From assembly GCF_001547755.1 (NCBI RefSeq), contig NZ_AP013042.1, positions 1,405,435 through 1,469,434 on the forward strand: a stretch of 64,000 nt of DNA, read 5' to 3'. Position 1 is the first letter of the stretch. The number at the start of each line of letters is the position of its first letter. Under the pieces are notes generated by a model. The model was not told the origin of the DNA. It ran no database searches and was given only the letters and a program-made list of their open reading frames with translations. A program made the position numbers and the translations under genes. Source of the DNA: an endosymbiont of Bathymodiolus septemdierum str. Myojin knoll (GTDB lineage: Bacteria; Pseudomonadota; Gammaproteobacteria; PS1; Pseudothioglobaceae). Of this stretch, positions 19,991-32,662 are shown in pieces.

Positions 19991-20632
19991 TTAGCCATTA
20001 ATTTTTTCTTGAATAGCGTTAATAACCGCTTCAGATGAAGTTGCATCAACACTCAACAACAAACCTTCCTCTTTATAAAAACCAACCAGTGGGGCTGTTT
20101 GTTCGTTATAAACATTAAGACGATTACTGATTGCTTCTTCAGTTTCGTCGTCTCGTTGAACGACTGGTTCGCCACATTTGTCACAAACGCCTTCAACTTT
20201 TGGCGGGTTAGATTTAACATTATAAATCTCACCACAGCCCGTGCAAGTACGACGCGTGGTTAGACGGTCAAGGATAACATCGCGAGGAACATCAATTTCA
20301 ACCGCTGCGTCTAATTTTTCACCCATTTTGTCCAATAATTTTTTCAACGCTTCTGCTTGCGGAATGGTACGCGGGAAGCCGTCTAACAAGTAGCCAGATT
20401 TGCAATCGTCTTCTTTAAGGCGCTCTTCCATAATGCCCATAATTAAATCGTCAGAGACCAAATCGCCTGCTTTCATAGCTGCCTGTGCTTGCTTGCCTAA
20501 CTCAGTGCCTGCTGCTACTGCGCCACGCAAAATGTCGCCTGTAGAGATTTGAACTGAACCATCGATTTTCGTGAGTAATTTGGCAACAGTACCTTTGCCT
20601 GCACCTGGTGCACCTAAAAGAATAAGTTTCAT
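19991..20632 (-). CDS. adk: adenylate kinase with a four-cysteine (zinc-type) LID
   Basis: A 213-residue long-form adenylate kinase (ATP + AMP to 2 ADP). The P-loop is GAPGAGKGT (7-15), and GFPRT and the AMP-binding STGD follow. The LID domain carries C130, C133, C150 and C153 in CTGC and CDKC, the structural zinc site usual in Gram-positive enzymes. E. coli Adk has His/Ser/Asp/Thr there instead. It is a single-gene unit ending at a strong terminator. Confidence 0.97.
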   Translation of the reverse strand: MKLILLGAPGAGKGTVAKLLTKIDGSVQISTGDILRGAVAAGTELGKQAQAAMKAGDLVSDDLIMGIMEERLKEDDCKSGYLLDGFPRTIPQAEALKKLLDKMGEKLDAAVEIDVPRDVILDRLTTRRTCTGCGEIYNVKSNPPKVEGVCDKCGEPVVQRDDETEEAISNRLNVYNEQTAPLVGFYKEEGLLLSVDATSSEAVINAIQEKING

Positions 20633-20723
20633 AATATGTCCTTGATAATTAATAAAATTTAGCCTCTTTTTTATAGCGTTAGAGGCAAAAAACGAGGGTA
20701 AATTATACCATAATTTTTACAGT

Positions 20724-21335
20724 CTATTGAGCAACTACAACCATTGCCGGACGCATTAAGCGACCGTTTAAAGTAAAACCAACTTGCACGACCTCTAAAA
20801 CAGAGTTGGATTTCTTGTCGGGCATTGGAATCATAGTAACGGCCTCGTGAAATTCTGGATTAAAATTTTCACCAGTTGGGTCGATGGGCTCTATGTCGAA
20901 TTTTTTCAAAGTAGACAAAAATACTTTGTCGGTCATCTTTAAACCTTCCAAAATACTGTCGATGGTTGCATTTTCTTCTTTTGCAGTTTTTAACCCCATG
21001 GTTAATGAATCTTTGACCTCAAGTAATGCCTTGGCGAAGTTATCAAGCGCAAATTTGTGCGCATTTGCCAAATCAATAGCGTTACGGCGTTTCATATTTT
21101 CCATTTCTGCCTGAGCGCGCAAAAGCTTATCGTGACTATCCTTGGCAGATTTTTGCGCTTCTTCTAATTGCGATTGCATGTCATCGCTGCTGTCTATTTT
21201 AGAAGCGTTTAAAATTGCATCTTCGATGTTTATTTCTTCCGTTGAAGTTGCTTCTGCTTGACTTTCAAGCGCTTCATCCTTTACTTCTGTTGATTTTGTT
21301 TGATTTTTTGATTCTTTTGTTTTCTTTTTTGTCAT
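20724..21335 (-). CDS. grpE: nucleotide exchange factor GrpE
   Basis: A GrpE of 203 residues, cofactor of DnaK. I use the ATG at 21335 ([12 protein letters not shown]) because GGATGG lies five bases before it; a second in-frame ATG is at 21347, inside that site. A Lys/Glu/Thr-rich disordered head (1-60) is followed by the long dimeric helix ([19 protein letters not shown]) and the C-terminal beta domain with [13 protein letters not shown] and [13 protein letters not shown]. No dnaK or dnaJ is adjacent. It is divergent from nadK. Confidence 0.96.
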   Translation of the reverse strand: MTKKKTKESKNQTKSTEVKDEALESQAEATSTEEINIEDAILNASKIDSSDDMQSQLEEAQKSAKDSHDKLLRAQAEMENMKRRNAIDLANAHKFALDNFAKALLEVKDSLTMGLKTAKEENATIDSILEGLKMTDKVFLSTLKKFDIEPIDPTGENFNPEFHEAVTMIPMPDKKSNSVLEVVQVGFTLNGRLMRPAMVVVAQ

Positions 21336-21364
21336 TTTTCCATCCAATTCGTGTATATTTCGCT

Positions 21365-21373
21365 TGTTATATA
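21365..21373 (+). promoter_or_regulatory. candidate extended -10 promoter of nadK-recN
   Basis: TG-T-TATATA at 21365-21373 fits an extended -10 element, 38 bases upstream of the nadK ATG. No good -35 box is visible. The same TATATA reads as a -10 box on the other strand for grpE. Confidence 0.4.
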
Positions 21374-21395
21374 GGTACTATTTTAAATAAATCAA
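21368..21395 (-). promoter_or_regulatory. candidate sigma-70 promoter of grpE
   Basis: On the minus strand TTGATT (21395-21390), a 16-bp spacer and TATATA (21373-21368) lie about 30 bases upstream of the grpE start. I see no sigma-32-like box, although grpE is often a heat-shock gene. Confidence 0.45.
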
Positions 21396-21411
21396 CTACA
21401 AATAAACAACT

Positions 21412-22227
21412 ATGTTTAATACAATCGGAATTATTACCAAACCCAACGACCCAAATAGCGATAAAAAGGCGAGCGAACTCAGTAATTTGCTTGAACAAAA
21501 AAGCGTTACTATTGTGCGTGGCGGGCAAATTGGAGAGCAGGCGGACTTGATTATCGTTGTCGGTGGTGATGGCTCGCTATTGAACACTGCTCGCAATTTT
21601 GTGGACAAAAAAATTCCGATATTGGGGATCAACTTAGGTCATCTCGGATTTTTGGCTGATGTGCCTGCGACTAAAATGCAAGACATTGTGACCGAAGTAC
21701 TGAACGGCAACTTTACCAAAGAGGCGCGTCATTTGTTGTCCTGCCAGATTGAGCAAGATGGCAAAGTATTAGGGCAATACTTGGCGCTCAATGATGCGGT
21801 GGCACATAGGACTGGGACTTTAAAAATGCTTGAATTTGATTTATCTATTGATGGAAAATTCGTCAGTAATCAACGCGCCGATGGACTTATTATCACTACG
21901 CCAACGGGGTCAACTGCCTATGCACTATCCAGTGGCGGACCAATTATGCATCCAGGTGTGAATGCCATCGGCGTTGTGTCTATTTGCCCGCACACAATGA
22001 GTCATCGCCCTTTATTAGTGCCAGGCGAAAGTGAGATAGTGGTGCATATTAAAGAATCTGATGAGGGTGCTACGGTCAATTTTGACGGGCAAACTTCGGT
22101 GCCAATTTCAGCGGGGCAAGATATTTATGTGCGTCAACACAAAAGTTCAATTCATTTGTTGCACCCACAAAATTATGATTATTTTGAAATTATTCGCTCT
22201 AAGTTACACTGGGGTGCAAAACTTTAG
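21412..22227 (+). CDS. nadK: NAD kinase
   Basis: A 271-residue NAD kinase that makes NADP from NAD and ATP. The signature GGDGSLLNTAR is near residue 47, and TPTGSTAYALSSGGP (about 163-177) is the second conserved block. The C-terminal VNFDGQ is also typical. The recN start follows after 2 bp, and nadK-recN is a common gammaproteobacterial pair. Confidence 0.98.
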   Translation: MFNTIGIITKPNDPNSDKKASELSNLLEQKSVTIVRGGQIGEQADLIIVVGGDGSLLNTARNFVDKKIPILGINLGHLGFLADVPATKMQDIVTEVLNGNFTKEARHLLSCQIEQDGKVLGQYLALNDAVAHRTGTLKMLEFDLSIDGKFVSNQRADGLIITTPTGSTAYALSSGGPIMHPGVNAIGVVSICPHTMSHRPLLVPGESEIVVHIKESDEGATVNFDGQTSVPISAGQDIYVRQHKSSIHLLHPQNYDYFEIIRSKLHWGAKL

Positions 22228-22229
22228 CA

Positions 22230-23891
22230 ATGTTATCCCAGTTATCGGTTAAAAATCTCGCTGTTGTTGAAAAACTTGACTTGTCTTTTACATCGGGTAT
22301 GAGCACGGTGACGGGCGAAACGGGGGCGGGAAAATCTATCCTCTTACAAGCCCTAAATTTAGCACTCGGTCATCGCAGTGATTCGACGCTTGTGCGTCAT
22401 GGCAAGGATAAAGCCGAAGTCAGCGCAGTGTTTGAGGTAGAAAACCAACAAAAAATACATGACTACCTCAAGCAACATTCTCTGGATGAAGATGGGGAGT
22501 GCGTTTTGCGTCGCATTGTTACCAGTGATGGACGCTCGAAAGCCTTTATAAATGGTACCAGTGTGCCATTATCGGTGTTACGGGGAGTGGGTGAATTGTT
22601 GATTGATATGCATGGTCAGAATGAACATCAACTGCTGTTACGCCCCGACCAACAACGCGATTTGCTTGACGCTTATGCACAAAATTCTACGGCTTGTGTG
22701 GCATTAAATGTCATTGTGGCGGAATATAATACTATTTGCAATACAATTGACGAGCTCAATAATAATCAAGACTTGAAACAGCAACAGCAAGAATTATTGC
22801 ACCATCAATTGGACGAATTAGAAGCGGCAGCATTGATACAAGAAGACTTAGATACCATAGAGAATGATTTTAAAGCCAGTGCCAATGCCGCCAGTTTGAT
22901 TGAACAAACCTCAACCATTCTTAGTCAACTTGAGGAGGAAAATGGCGTGAATACGCAATTAATGGCGTTGAGTTATTCGCTAAGTCAGGCAGCGAATACT
23001 GATGAAAAACTAGCCCCAATTGCCGAATTATTGACCAGTGCCCAAGTACAAACGCAAGAAAGTATTTACGAATTAACCCGTTATTTAAGCGCTCTATCAT
23101 TCGACGAAGAAACCACTAAAAATCTTGAGGAACGCCTTAGCGAATTACATAATTTAGCACGCAAACACTCGTGTCAAATTACCGAATTGATTGAAGTCAA
23201 AAACAAAATTTCTACTGAATTAGATGTCATCGGTGATGTAGGCGCGTCAATAAACGACTTGGAAGAACAAAAAGCAGCCCTAACAAAACACTATAACGAA
23301 AAATCCGACGCATTAAGTAAAGTGCGCACTGAAAAAGCCAAACGCTTATCGCACTTAGTTACCGAAGCTATGCAAGTGTTGGGCATGCCCGGTAGTGCGT
23401 TTATTGCCGACTTGCCAAAAAAGGCAGAAGGCGTGCATTATAACGGTAACGAAAACATTAATTTTTTAGTCAAGACCAATATGGGTAGTGATTTCAAAGC
23501 CTTAAAAAAGGTTGCATCTGGTGGCGAACTGTCCCGCATTTCATTAGCGATTTCAGTTATTAGTAGTGACAGTGAATACACACCAACCTTAATTTTTGAT
23601 GAAGTTGATGTTGGCATCAGTGGCGCCGTTGCCGAAGTGGTCGGGCAAAAACTCAAGCAACTCAGTAATAACTATCAAATCCTCTGCATTACCCACTTAG
23701 CACAAGTCGCTGCCTTTGGTCATCAACACTTGCGCGTACACAAATCTCAAACAGATGATGGCGCCCAAACCACCGTAATGCAACTATCCAACGATGAACG
23801 CATTGATGAAATTGCTCGTATTTTAGGAGGAGCCATCATTACTGATAATGCACGAAATGCTGCTGCTGAGATGATTAAACTTAGTCTTTAG
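22230..23891 (+). CDS. recN: DNA repair protein RecN
   Basis: A 553-residue SMC-like ATPase for double-strand break repair. The N-terminal half has Walker A GETGAGKSILLQAL (29-42) and FINGTSVPLSVLR. A coiled-coil middle region (about 155-370) is rich in Gln/Glu/Leu. The C-terminal half has the ABC signature SGGELSRISLAI, Walker B LIFDEVDVGISG and ITHLAQVAAFG. Length matches E. coli RecN (553). Its stop overlaps the stop of the convergent RDD gene by four bases. Confidence 0.98.
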   Translation: MLSQLSVKNLAVVEKLDLSFTSGMSTVTGETGAGKSILLQALNLALGHRSDSTLVRHGKDKAEVSAVFEVENQQKIHDYLKQHSLDEDGECVLRRIVTSDGRSKAFINGTSVPLSVLRGVGELLIDMHGQNEHQLLLRPDQQRDLLDAYAQNSTACVALNVIVAEYNTICNTIDELNNNQDLKQQQQELLHHQLDELEAAALIQEDLDTIENDFKASANAASLIEQTSTILSQLEEENGVNTQLMALSYSLSQAANTDEKLAPIAELLTSAQVQTQESIYELTRYLSALSFDEETTKNLEERLSELHNLARKHSCQITELIEVKNKISTELDVIGDVGASINDLEEQKAALTKHYNEKSDALSKVRTEKAKRLSHLVTEAMQVLGMPGSAFIADLPKKAEGVHYNGNENINFLVKTNMGSDFKALKKVASGGELSRISLAISVISSDSEYTPTLIFDEVDVGISGAVAEVVGQKLKQLSNNYQILCITHLAQVAAFGHQHLRVHKSQTDDGAQTTVMQLSNDERIDEIARILGGAIITDNARNAAAEMIKLSL

Positions 23892-24343
23892 CCGTTAAAA
23901 ATCGCCTTATTATCTTGTTTTTTCCTAATAACAACGGTCTTTGCTAATTTAGCATGCCAGCCTTGTTTTCTTTTATCAAACGCCACCCAAATAATACCTA
24001 GCATAAATATTAGCATTGCTGGAATATAGGCAAAATATCGCCCTATACATTGCCCCACGCTTAATTTGGCACCATCGTCAGCATTAACTATTTTTATTTT
24101 TAATGCCATCTTTCCAGGGGTGGCAGATTTATAAAACCAAAATAACACAGTTGCAAACAATGGGAATGTAACATTGATTAAAAAATCAGCCCCTCCTAAA
24201 AATACACCATTACTTTCCCATATCAAACTACCATATATCGAAAACGTTAATGGAAGGGTAATTATGAAAAATAATAACGAATCAATCAATGATGCTCCGA
24301 CTCTAATCCAAAATCCTGCGTACTCATACTCTTCGTTATTCAA
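23888..24343 (-). CDS. RDD family membrane protein
   Basis: A 151-residue integral membrane protein with the RDD fold. The N-terminal YAGFWIRVGASLIDSLLFF contains the Arg and Asp of the family name, and the third segment has ATPGKMALKIKIVNADDG with the conserved GK. Three or four hydrophobic helices are visible at about 15-40, 55-75 and 108-128. The family's role is poorly defined (transport or ion exchange has been proposed). It ends in a four-base overlap with the convergent recN. Confidence 0.85.
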   Translation of the reverse strand: MNNEEYEYAGFWIRVGASLIDSLLFFIITLPLTFSIYGSLIWESNGVFLGGADFLINVTFPLFATVLFWFYKSATPGKMALKIKIVNADDGAKLSVGQCIGRYFAYIPAMLIFMLGIIWVAFDKRKQGWHAKLAKTVVIRKKQDNKAIFNG

Positions 24344-24388
24344 TTTATACCCCTTAAAATTATAAATCTATAAAGTTGCCCAAAATCT

Positions 24389-25675
24389 CTATTTTTTCTT
24401 CAAACGCTCAATGCCTAACATCTTAAAGATATATTTTTGATAAGCGGGTTCTGAGTTACCTGTTTTCATATTGCGAATAAAGAATTTCTCAAAAGCAATC
24501 TTAGCCAGATGCATCATTTTACCTTTCTTTGCCCAAGTTACATTTCTCGGAGGAATTTGTGGCATAGCAACGAAAGCTGCACCTGTGTCACCCATATCGG
24601 CAATACAAACTGCGTTCCAAGTTGGAATATTTGATGGCTCTTTGCCATCAATCATTTCTTCGATATTATGAACAACAGCGGTTACCATTGATTCAATCAT
24701 ATAGCCTGTCTTCGGTGTACCGCACATAATAGGGGTTGCCTCTACCGGTGGAATGGCAATATTAACACCTACAGAGAAGATATTATTTTTAACAGGGGAT
24801 TGATGGTGCTCATTCACAAATACAAAACCACGCGGATTAACATAACCTGCATCAACATTGGCTAAATTAGCAACTGTGTCAACACCTTTAAAAGCCGGCA
24901 ATAACATTGTATAGGCACTTGCAATTTCTACCGTTTTAACCACTTCCCCATTGTCATCACATTCTTCTATCACAACCTTGTCGGCCTGAACTGAGGCAAC
25001 TTTACTGTTGATATGCCATTTAATATGACGATGACGACATTCTCCCTCTAACAAGCCTTTAGAGTCGCCAACACCCCCTAAACCTAAGTGTCCAATATAT
25101 GGCTCAGGGGTTACAAAAGTAATCGGGCATTTATCACGAATGCCGCGTTTTCTTAAGTCGGTTTCCATGATGGTTGCAAACTCATAGGCAGGACCGAAAC
25201 AAGAAGCACCTTGCACTGCACCAACAACAATCGGACCGCCGCCATTTGAACAAAACTCTTCCCATTTTTGTCTGCCAACCTCAGCATGTGCTGTTGTACA
25301 AATAGAAACACTATGCCCATCTGGACCAAGCCCTTCAACTTCGTCAAAGGCTAATTTTGGTCCTGTTGCCAAAACTAAGTAGTCGTAATCAACGACTTGC
25401 TCGCCCACCAACACTTGGTTTTCGTCGGGTTTGATTTCAGTTGCTTCACCAACGATTAAATTAATGTTCTTACGCGTTAATTTTGGCTCAAGTTCAAAAC
25501 TGATGTCACTTTCAGAACGCCAGCCAACAGCAACCCATGGGTTTGAAGGGATAAAGTTAAAGTTCGGATTGTTAGAAATCACCGTTACTTCGTGATTTTT
25601 ACCTAGTGTTTTCTTTATATCATAAGCAAAAGGCAATCCACCTGTGCTCGCTCCAATAACAACTATATGTGCCAT
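24389..25675 (-). CDS. sqr: sulfide:quinone oxidoreductase
   Basis: A 428-residue FAD-dependent oxidoreductase. The N-terminal FAD loop is VVIGASTGGLPFAYDI, followed by YDYLVLATGPKL (about 97-108). Cysteines C159 (GASCFGPAYEFA) and C318 (PIMCGTPKTGYM) match the redox pair found in SQR enzymes, and C126 is a candidate third cysteine. SQR oxidises sulfide and passes electrons to quinone at the membrane; the C-terminal hydrophobic/basic helices (about 385-428) fit membrane association. Flavocytochrome c sulfide dehydrogenase and type II NADH dehydrogenase are less likely. GAGAGG precedes the ATG. It is divergent from the ATP synthase operon. Confidence 0.88.
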   Translation of the reverse strand: MAHIVVIGASTGGLPFAYDIKKTLGKNHEVTVISNNPNFNFIPSNPWVAVGWRSESDISFELEPKLTRKNINLIVGEATEIKPDENQVLVGEQVVDYDYLVLATGPKLAFDEVEGLGPDGHSVSICTTAHAEVGRQKWEEFCSNGGGPIVVGAVQGASCFGPAYEFATIMETDLRKRGIRDKCPITFVTPEPYIGHLGLGGVGDSKGLLEGECRHRHIKWHINSKVASVQADKVVIEECDDNGEVVKTVEIASAYTMLLPAFKGVDTVANLANVDAGYVNPRGFVFVNEHHQSPVKNNIFSVGVNIAIPPVEATPIMCGTPKTGYMIESMVTAVVHNIEEMIDGKEPSNIPTWNAVCIADMGDTGAAFVAMPQIPPRNVTWAKKGKMMHLAKIAFEKFFIRNMKTGNSEPAYQKYIFKMLGIERLKKK

Positions 25676-25810
25676 TTTAATTCCTCTCGTTTATTTTAAA
25701 ACCATATTATTAAGGATATTGTATCATTTGTCAAATACATTAGTATATTACTGTTATTTAATGTAGTTATAAAAAGACAAAATTAACTTTATTTATTGTT
25801 ACCTAAACTG

Positions 25811-25816
25811 TATAAT
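25811..25816 (+). promoter_or_regulatory. candidate -10 box of the ATP synthase operon
   Basis: A perfect TATAAT lies 20 bp upstream of the probable atpI start, with only a weak -35 (TTTATT, 17-bp spacing). The 160-bp gap 25676-25835 separates divergent sqr and atpI and holds no other feature I can define. Confidence 0.4.
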
Positions 25817-25835
25817 TCCGATTTTTTGTTAGTTT

Positions 25836-27061
<1,226 letters not shown>

Positions 27062-27069
27062 TTTTTTAA

Positions 27070-27327
<258 letters not shown>

Positions 27328-27351
27328 TTATTTAAAAGCAGGGTTTAAGCT

Positions 27352-27822
27352 ATGAATATTAATTTGACGATGATTGGACAACTAATCATGTTCGCCATGT
27401 TCACATGGTTCTGCATGAAATTCGTATGGCCGCCAATTATTGCGGCTATGGAAGCGCGTAAAAAACGCATTGAGAGTGGTCTGATTGCAGCAGAACGAGG
27501 CTTATCAGAGCACAAAGAAGCGCAGCAAAAAGCCCAAGAAACCATTAACCAATCCAAAGACCAAGCGGCTGCAATTATTGCTAATGCAGCAAAACAAGCA
27601 TCGGGTATGGTTGAAGACGCTAAGAGCACCGCTTCTCAAGAGGCAGACCGCATCAAAACACAAGCACACGCTGAAATTGAGCAAGAGTCACAACGCGTGC
27701 GTAACCAATTAAAAGACCAAGTATCTGAATTGGTTATGCAGGGCGTGAATGCAGTTTTAGACAAAGAGGTTGACCCTAAAGTACACCAAGACATGTTGGG
27801 AAAACTGTCGCAGACTTTATAA
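27352..27822 (+). CDS. atpF: ATP synthase F0 subunit b
   Basis: A 156-residue peripheral stalk subunit: one N-terminal membrane helix (about 5-27) with MKFVWPPI at its end, then a long Ala/Glu/Gln/Lys coiled coil to the C-terminus. Length equals that of E. coli subunit b (156). It lies between atpE and atpH. Confidence 0.97.
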   Translation: MNINLTMIGQLIMFAMFTWFCMKFVWPPIIAAMEARKKRIESGLIAAERGLSEHKEAQQKAQETINQSKDQAAAIIANAAKQASGMVEDAKSTASQEADRIKTQAHAEIEQESQRVRNQLKDQVSELVMQGVNAVLDKEVDPKVHQDMLGKLSQTL

Positions 27823-27834
27823 GGAACGAGAACA

Positions 27835-28383
27835 GTGGAATTAACGACAATCGCCAAACCTTATGCCAATGCAATTTTTGAAATTGCACAGCAAAACAAA
27901 TCTCATTCAGACTGGAAGGCTGTTTTAGAGGTGGGTGCATCGATTGCAGAGGATGCGATGATGTCTGCATTTGTTGCTTCACCGAGTGCCAACAAAGCCA
28001 AAAAGGTAGAAGTACTAACAGGTGTGTTTAAATCTGCATTGGGCAGAGCATTGAGCAAGGAAGAAACAGCGTTTGTTAATTTGTTATTAGAGAATGGTCG
28101 TATTGTTGTATTGCCAAGCATCTTAGAATTATTTGATGCAAAATCCAATCTCGACAGCGATGCGAAAGTATTTCATGTAATTAGTGCTTACAAGTTAAGT
28201 GCGACCGAAGAAAAGGAAATCACAAGTAACTTATCAGATAAATACAATACGACAGTGAGCATCGATACTGAAGTAGATGAAAATTTGGTCGGTGGCGTTG
28301 TGATTAAAGAAGGTGACAAAGTGGTTGACTTATCGGTCAAGGCTCGTGTAGACGAGCTAAGTTCGCGTTTGTCAATCAATTAA
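27835..28383 (+). CDS. atpH: ATP synthase F1 subunit delta
   Basis: A 182-residue delta subunit linking F1 to the b stalk. The N-terminal TIAKPYANAIFEIA and the C-terminal DENLVGGVVIKEGDKVVDLSV are the conserved ends. The start codon is GTG at 27835, supported by AAGGAACGAG nine bases upstream. It lies 12 bp after atpF. Confidence 0.96.
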   Translation: MELTTIAKPYANAIFEIAQQNKSHSDWKAVLEVGASIAEDAMMSAFVASPSANKAKKVEVLTGVFKSALGRALSKEETAFVNLLLENGRIVVLPSILELFDAKSNLDSDAKVFHVISAYKLSATEEKEITSNLSDKYNTTVSIDTEVDENLVGGVVIKEGDKVVDLSVKARVDELSSRLSIN

Positions 28384-28406
28384 TTTAATTTATAAGAGGA
28401 AAGGTT

Positions 28407-29948
28407 ATGCAATTAAACGCAAGCGAGATTAGTGATTTAATTAAAAAGCAAATAGAAGGCTTTGATTTTGCAGCTGAAGCGCGTACAGAAGGTACGGTAA
28501 TCAGCGTAAGTGATGGTATTGTGCGTATTCATGGTTTGGCGGATGTTCAGTTCGGTGAAATGCTTGAATTCCCAGGCAATACTTTCGGCATGGCGCTTAA
28601 CTTAGAGCAAGATTCCGTTGGTGCGGTAGTTTTAGGTGAATATTTGCATATTTCTGAAGGTGACACGGTTAAGTGCACCAACCGCTTGGTAGAAGTACCT
28701 GTTGGTGAAGCGATGTTAGGTCGCGTTGTTAACGCATTAGGCAAGCCTATTGACGGTAAGGGCGACATTAAGGCAGAAAATTCACGCCCATTAGAAGTTA
28801 TTGCACCAGGTGTTATTGACCGTCAATCGGTTGACCAGCCCATTCAAACAGGTGTGAAAGCGATTGACGCAATGGTGCCCGTTGGTCGTGGACAACGAGA
28901 GTTAATTATTGGCGACAGACAAACCGGTAAAACTGCTGTTGCAATTGATGCAATCATCAATCAGAAAAATACAGGGGTCAAATGTGTGTATGTTGCGATT
29001 GGTCAAAAAGACTCATCAGTAGCAGCAGTTGTACGCAAATTAGAAGAACATGGTGCAATGGAAAATACCATTGTGGTAAATGCTGGCGCTTCTGATGCAC
29101 CTGCCTTACAATATATTGCCCCTTATGCGGGTTGTTCAATGGGTGAGTATTTCCGTGATATTGGCGAAGACGCACTGATTGTCTATGACGACTTGACCAA
29201 ACAGGCTTGGGCTTATCGTGAAGTGTCGTTACTATTGAAACGCCCACCAGGTCGTGAAGCTTACCCAGGTGATGTGTTTTACTTGCACTCTCGTTTATTA
29301 GAACGAGCGTCACGAATCAATGCAGATTATGTAGAAAAATTAACCAATGGCAAAGTAAAAGGTAAAACCGGCTCATTAACCGCATTACCAATCATTGAAA
29401 CCCAAGGTGGCGATGTATCTGCATTCGTACCAACCAATGTAATTTCTATTACTGACGGTCAGATTTTCTTAGAAACTGACCTATTCAACTCAGGTATCCG
29501 TCCAGCGATTAACGCCGGTTTATCAGTATCTCGCGTAGGTGGTGCAGCACAAACGGACATCATTAAGAAGTTAGGCGGTGGTATTCGTCTTGACCTTGCA
29601 CAATATCGTGAATTGGCGGCGTTTGCACAATTTGCATCAGACCTTGATGCAGAAACTAAAGCACAAATCGACCGTGGTCAGCGCGTTACAGAATTAATGA
29701 AGCAAAACCAATACTCTCCACTATCAGTGGCTGAAATGGCAACTTCATTATTCGCAGCCAACTCTGGCGCATTAGATGATATTGAGGCGAATAAGATTGT
29801 TGATTTTGAAGCGGCATTGATTGCCTATATGGGTGCAAACCAAGTGGCATTAATAAATAAAATTAACGAAACGGGTGACTATAATGACGACATCAAAGCT
29901 GAATTACAGGCAGCGATTGATGACTTTAAAGCAAATCATACTTGGTAA
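28407..29948 (+). CDS. atpA: ATP synthase F1 subunit alpha
   Basis: A 513-residue alpha subunit, the same length as in E. coli. The P-loop is [11 protein letters not shown] (about 169-179), and [21 protein letters not shown] and the ATP synthase signature region [17 protein letters not shown] are present. It forms the alpha3beta3 hexamer and holds non-catalytic nucleotide. AGAGGAAAGG precedes the ATG. Confidence 0.99.
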   Translation: MQLNASEISDLIKKQIEGFDFAAEARTEGTVISVSDGIVRIHGLADVQFGEMLEFPGNTFGMALNLEQDSVGAVVLGEYLHISEGDTVKCTNRLVEVPVGEAMLGRVVNALGKPIDGKGDIKAENSRPLEVIAPGVIDRQSVDQPIQTGVKAIDAMVPVGRGQRELIIGDRQTGKTAVAIDAIINQKNTGVKCVYVAIGQKDSSVAAVVRKLEEHGAMENTIVVNAGASDAPALQYIAPYAGCSMGEYFRDIGEDALIVYDDLTKQAWAYREVSLLLKRPPGREAYPGDVFYLHSRLLERASRINADYVEKLTNGKVKGKTGSLTALPIIETQGGDVSAFVPTNVISITDGQIFLETDLFNSGIRPAINAGLSVSRVGGAAQTDIIKKLGGGIRLDLAQYRELAAFAQFASDLDAETKAQIDRGQRVTELMKQNQYSPLSVAEMATSLFAANSGALDDIEANKIVDFEAALIAYMGANQVALINKINETGDYNDDIKAELQAAIDDFKANHTW

Positions 29949-29964
29949 TAGGGCAATATAAACA

Positions 29965-30828
29965 ATGGCAAGCGGAAAGGAAATTAGAACACAGATTGCG
30001 AGTATTAAAAATACTCAAAAAATCACTGCGGCCATGGAAATGGTCGCAGCTTCTAAGATGAAAAAAGCACAAAACAGAATGTTGGCTTCTCGCCCTTATT
30101 CTGACAAAATATCCAAAGTTATTGGACACTTGGCTTACGCACATTCAGAATTTAAACATCCGTATATGAAAGAAACGGGTGACCTTAAACGCGTTGGCAT
30201 CATTATTATCTCCAGTGACCGTGGTTTATGTGGTGGCTTAAACACCAATCTATTCAGAAGTTTGTTAAAGCAAGTGCTGGCATATCAAGCGCAAGGCGTC
30301 GAAGTTGACATCTGCACCATTGGTAAGAAAGCCACCTCGTTCTTTAAAAATTCAGGATTAGTCATTAAATCAGTTTTGACAGATTTGGGTGATGCGCCTC
30401 ACTTTGATGACCTATTAGGCACAGTCAAAGTGATGCTAGATGCGTATGACGAAGGCGAAATTCAGCAATTATCAGTTGCCTATAACAAATTTGAAAACAC
30501 CATGACCCAAGTACCGACAGTCACACAATTGGTACCCATGGTTGCAGGCGAAGTAGACGGCATGGATCATCATTGGGACTACATCTACGAGCCAGATGCA
30601 GAGATAGCACTCGGCGCATTATTGGTGCGTTACATCGAGGCTTTGGTTTATCAAGGCTTGGTTGAAAACATCGCCTGTGAGCAGTCGTCAAGAATGATTG
30701 CAATGAAAAGTGCAACGGATAATGCAGGTGATATGGTTCAAGATTTAGAATTAGTTTACAACAAAGCAAGACAGGCAGCCATTACTCAAGAAATCTCTGA
30801 GATTGTGAGTGGTGCGGCTGCAGTATAA
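29965..30828 (+). CDS. atpG: ATP synthase F1 subunit gamma
   Basis: A 287-residue central shaft subunit. The N-terminal helix ([19 protein letters not shown]) and C-terminal helix ([17 protein letters not shown]) that form the rotating coiled coil are conserved, as is [13 protein letters not shown]. It lies 16 bp after atpA. Confidence 0.98.
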   Translation: MASGKEIRTQIASIKNTQKITAAMEMVAASKMKKAQNRMLASRPYSDKISKVIGHLAYAHSEFKHPYMKETGDLKRVGIIIISSDRGLCGGLNTNLFRSLLKQVLAYQAQGVEVDICTIGKKATSFFKNSGLVIKSVLTDLGDAPHFDDLLGTVKVMLDAYDEGEIQQLSVAYNKFENTMTQVPTVTQLVPMVAGEVDGMDHHWDYIYEPDAEIALGALLVRYIEALVYQGLVENIACEQSSRMIAMKSATDNAGDMVQDLELVYNKARQAAITQEISEIVSGAAAV

Positions 30829-30841
30829 ATATTAACAGTAA

Positions 30842-32248
<1,407 letters not shown>

Positions 32249-32662
32249 ATGACTATTCATGTCGATGTTGTCAGTGCAACGGAGTCTCTTTATTCGGGTG
32301 ATGCCAAGTGCGTATTTGCACCTGCATCAACGGGTGAATTAGGCATCTATCCAAAGCATGTTGCGCTTTTATCAACATTAAAGCCGGGTGAAGTGCGTAT
32401 TGAAACTGAAAATGGCATTGAATCTATTTATGTTTCTGGTGGCATTGTTGAAGTTCAGCCTGATGTCGTAACCATATTTTCTGACACAGCGCTTCGTGCT
32501 GGCGATTTGGATGAAACTAAGGCATTAGAAGCCAAACAACGGGCAGAGGAAGCAATGGAAAACTCAGAAGGTGACCAAGATTTAAGCAAAACACAAGCTG
32601 CTCTTGCCGAGTCAATAGCTCAATTGCAAATGATTAGCAAAATGCGAGGCAAGAAAGGTTAA
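32249..32662 (+). CDS. atpC: ATP synthase F1 subunit epsilon
   Basis: A 137-residue epsilon subunit: an N-terminal beta sandwich (VDVVSATESLYSGDAK; TGELGIYPKHVALLSTLKPG) and a C-terminal helix pair that inhibits hydrolysis. It begins at the base after the atpD stop. Its own stop overlaps that of the convergent MGMT-like gene by four bases, so no terminator fits between them. Confidence 0.97.
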   Translation: MTIHVDVVSATESLYSGDAKCVFAPASTGELGIYPKHVALLSTLKPGEVRIETENGIESIYVSGGIVEVQPDVVTIFSDTALRAGDLDETKALEAKQRAEEAMENSEGDQDLSKTQAALAESIAQLQMISKMRGKKG

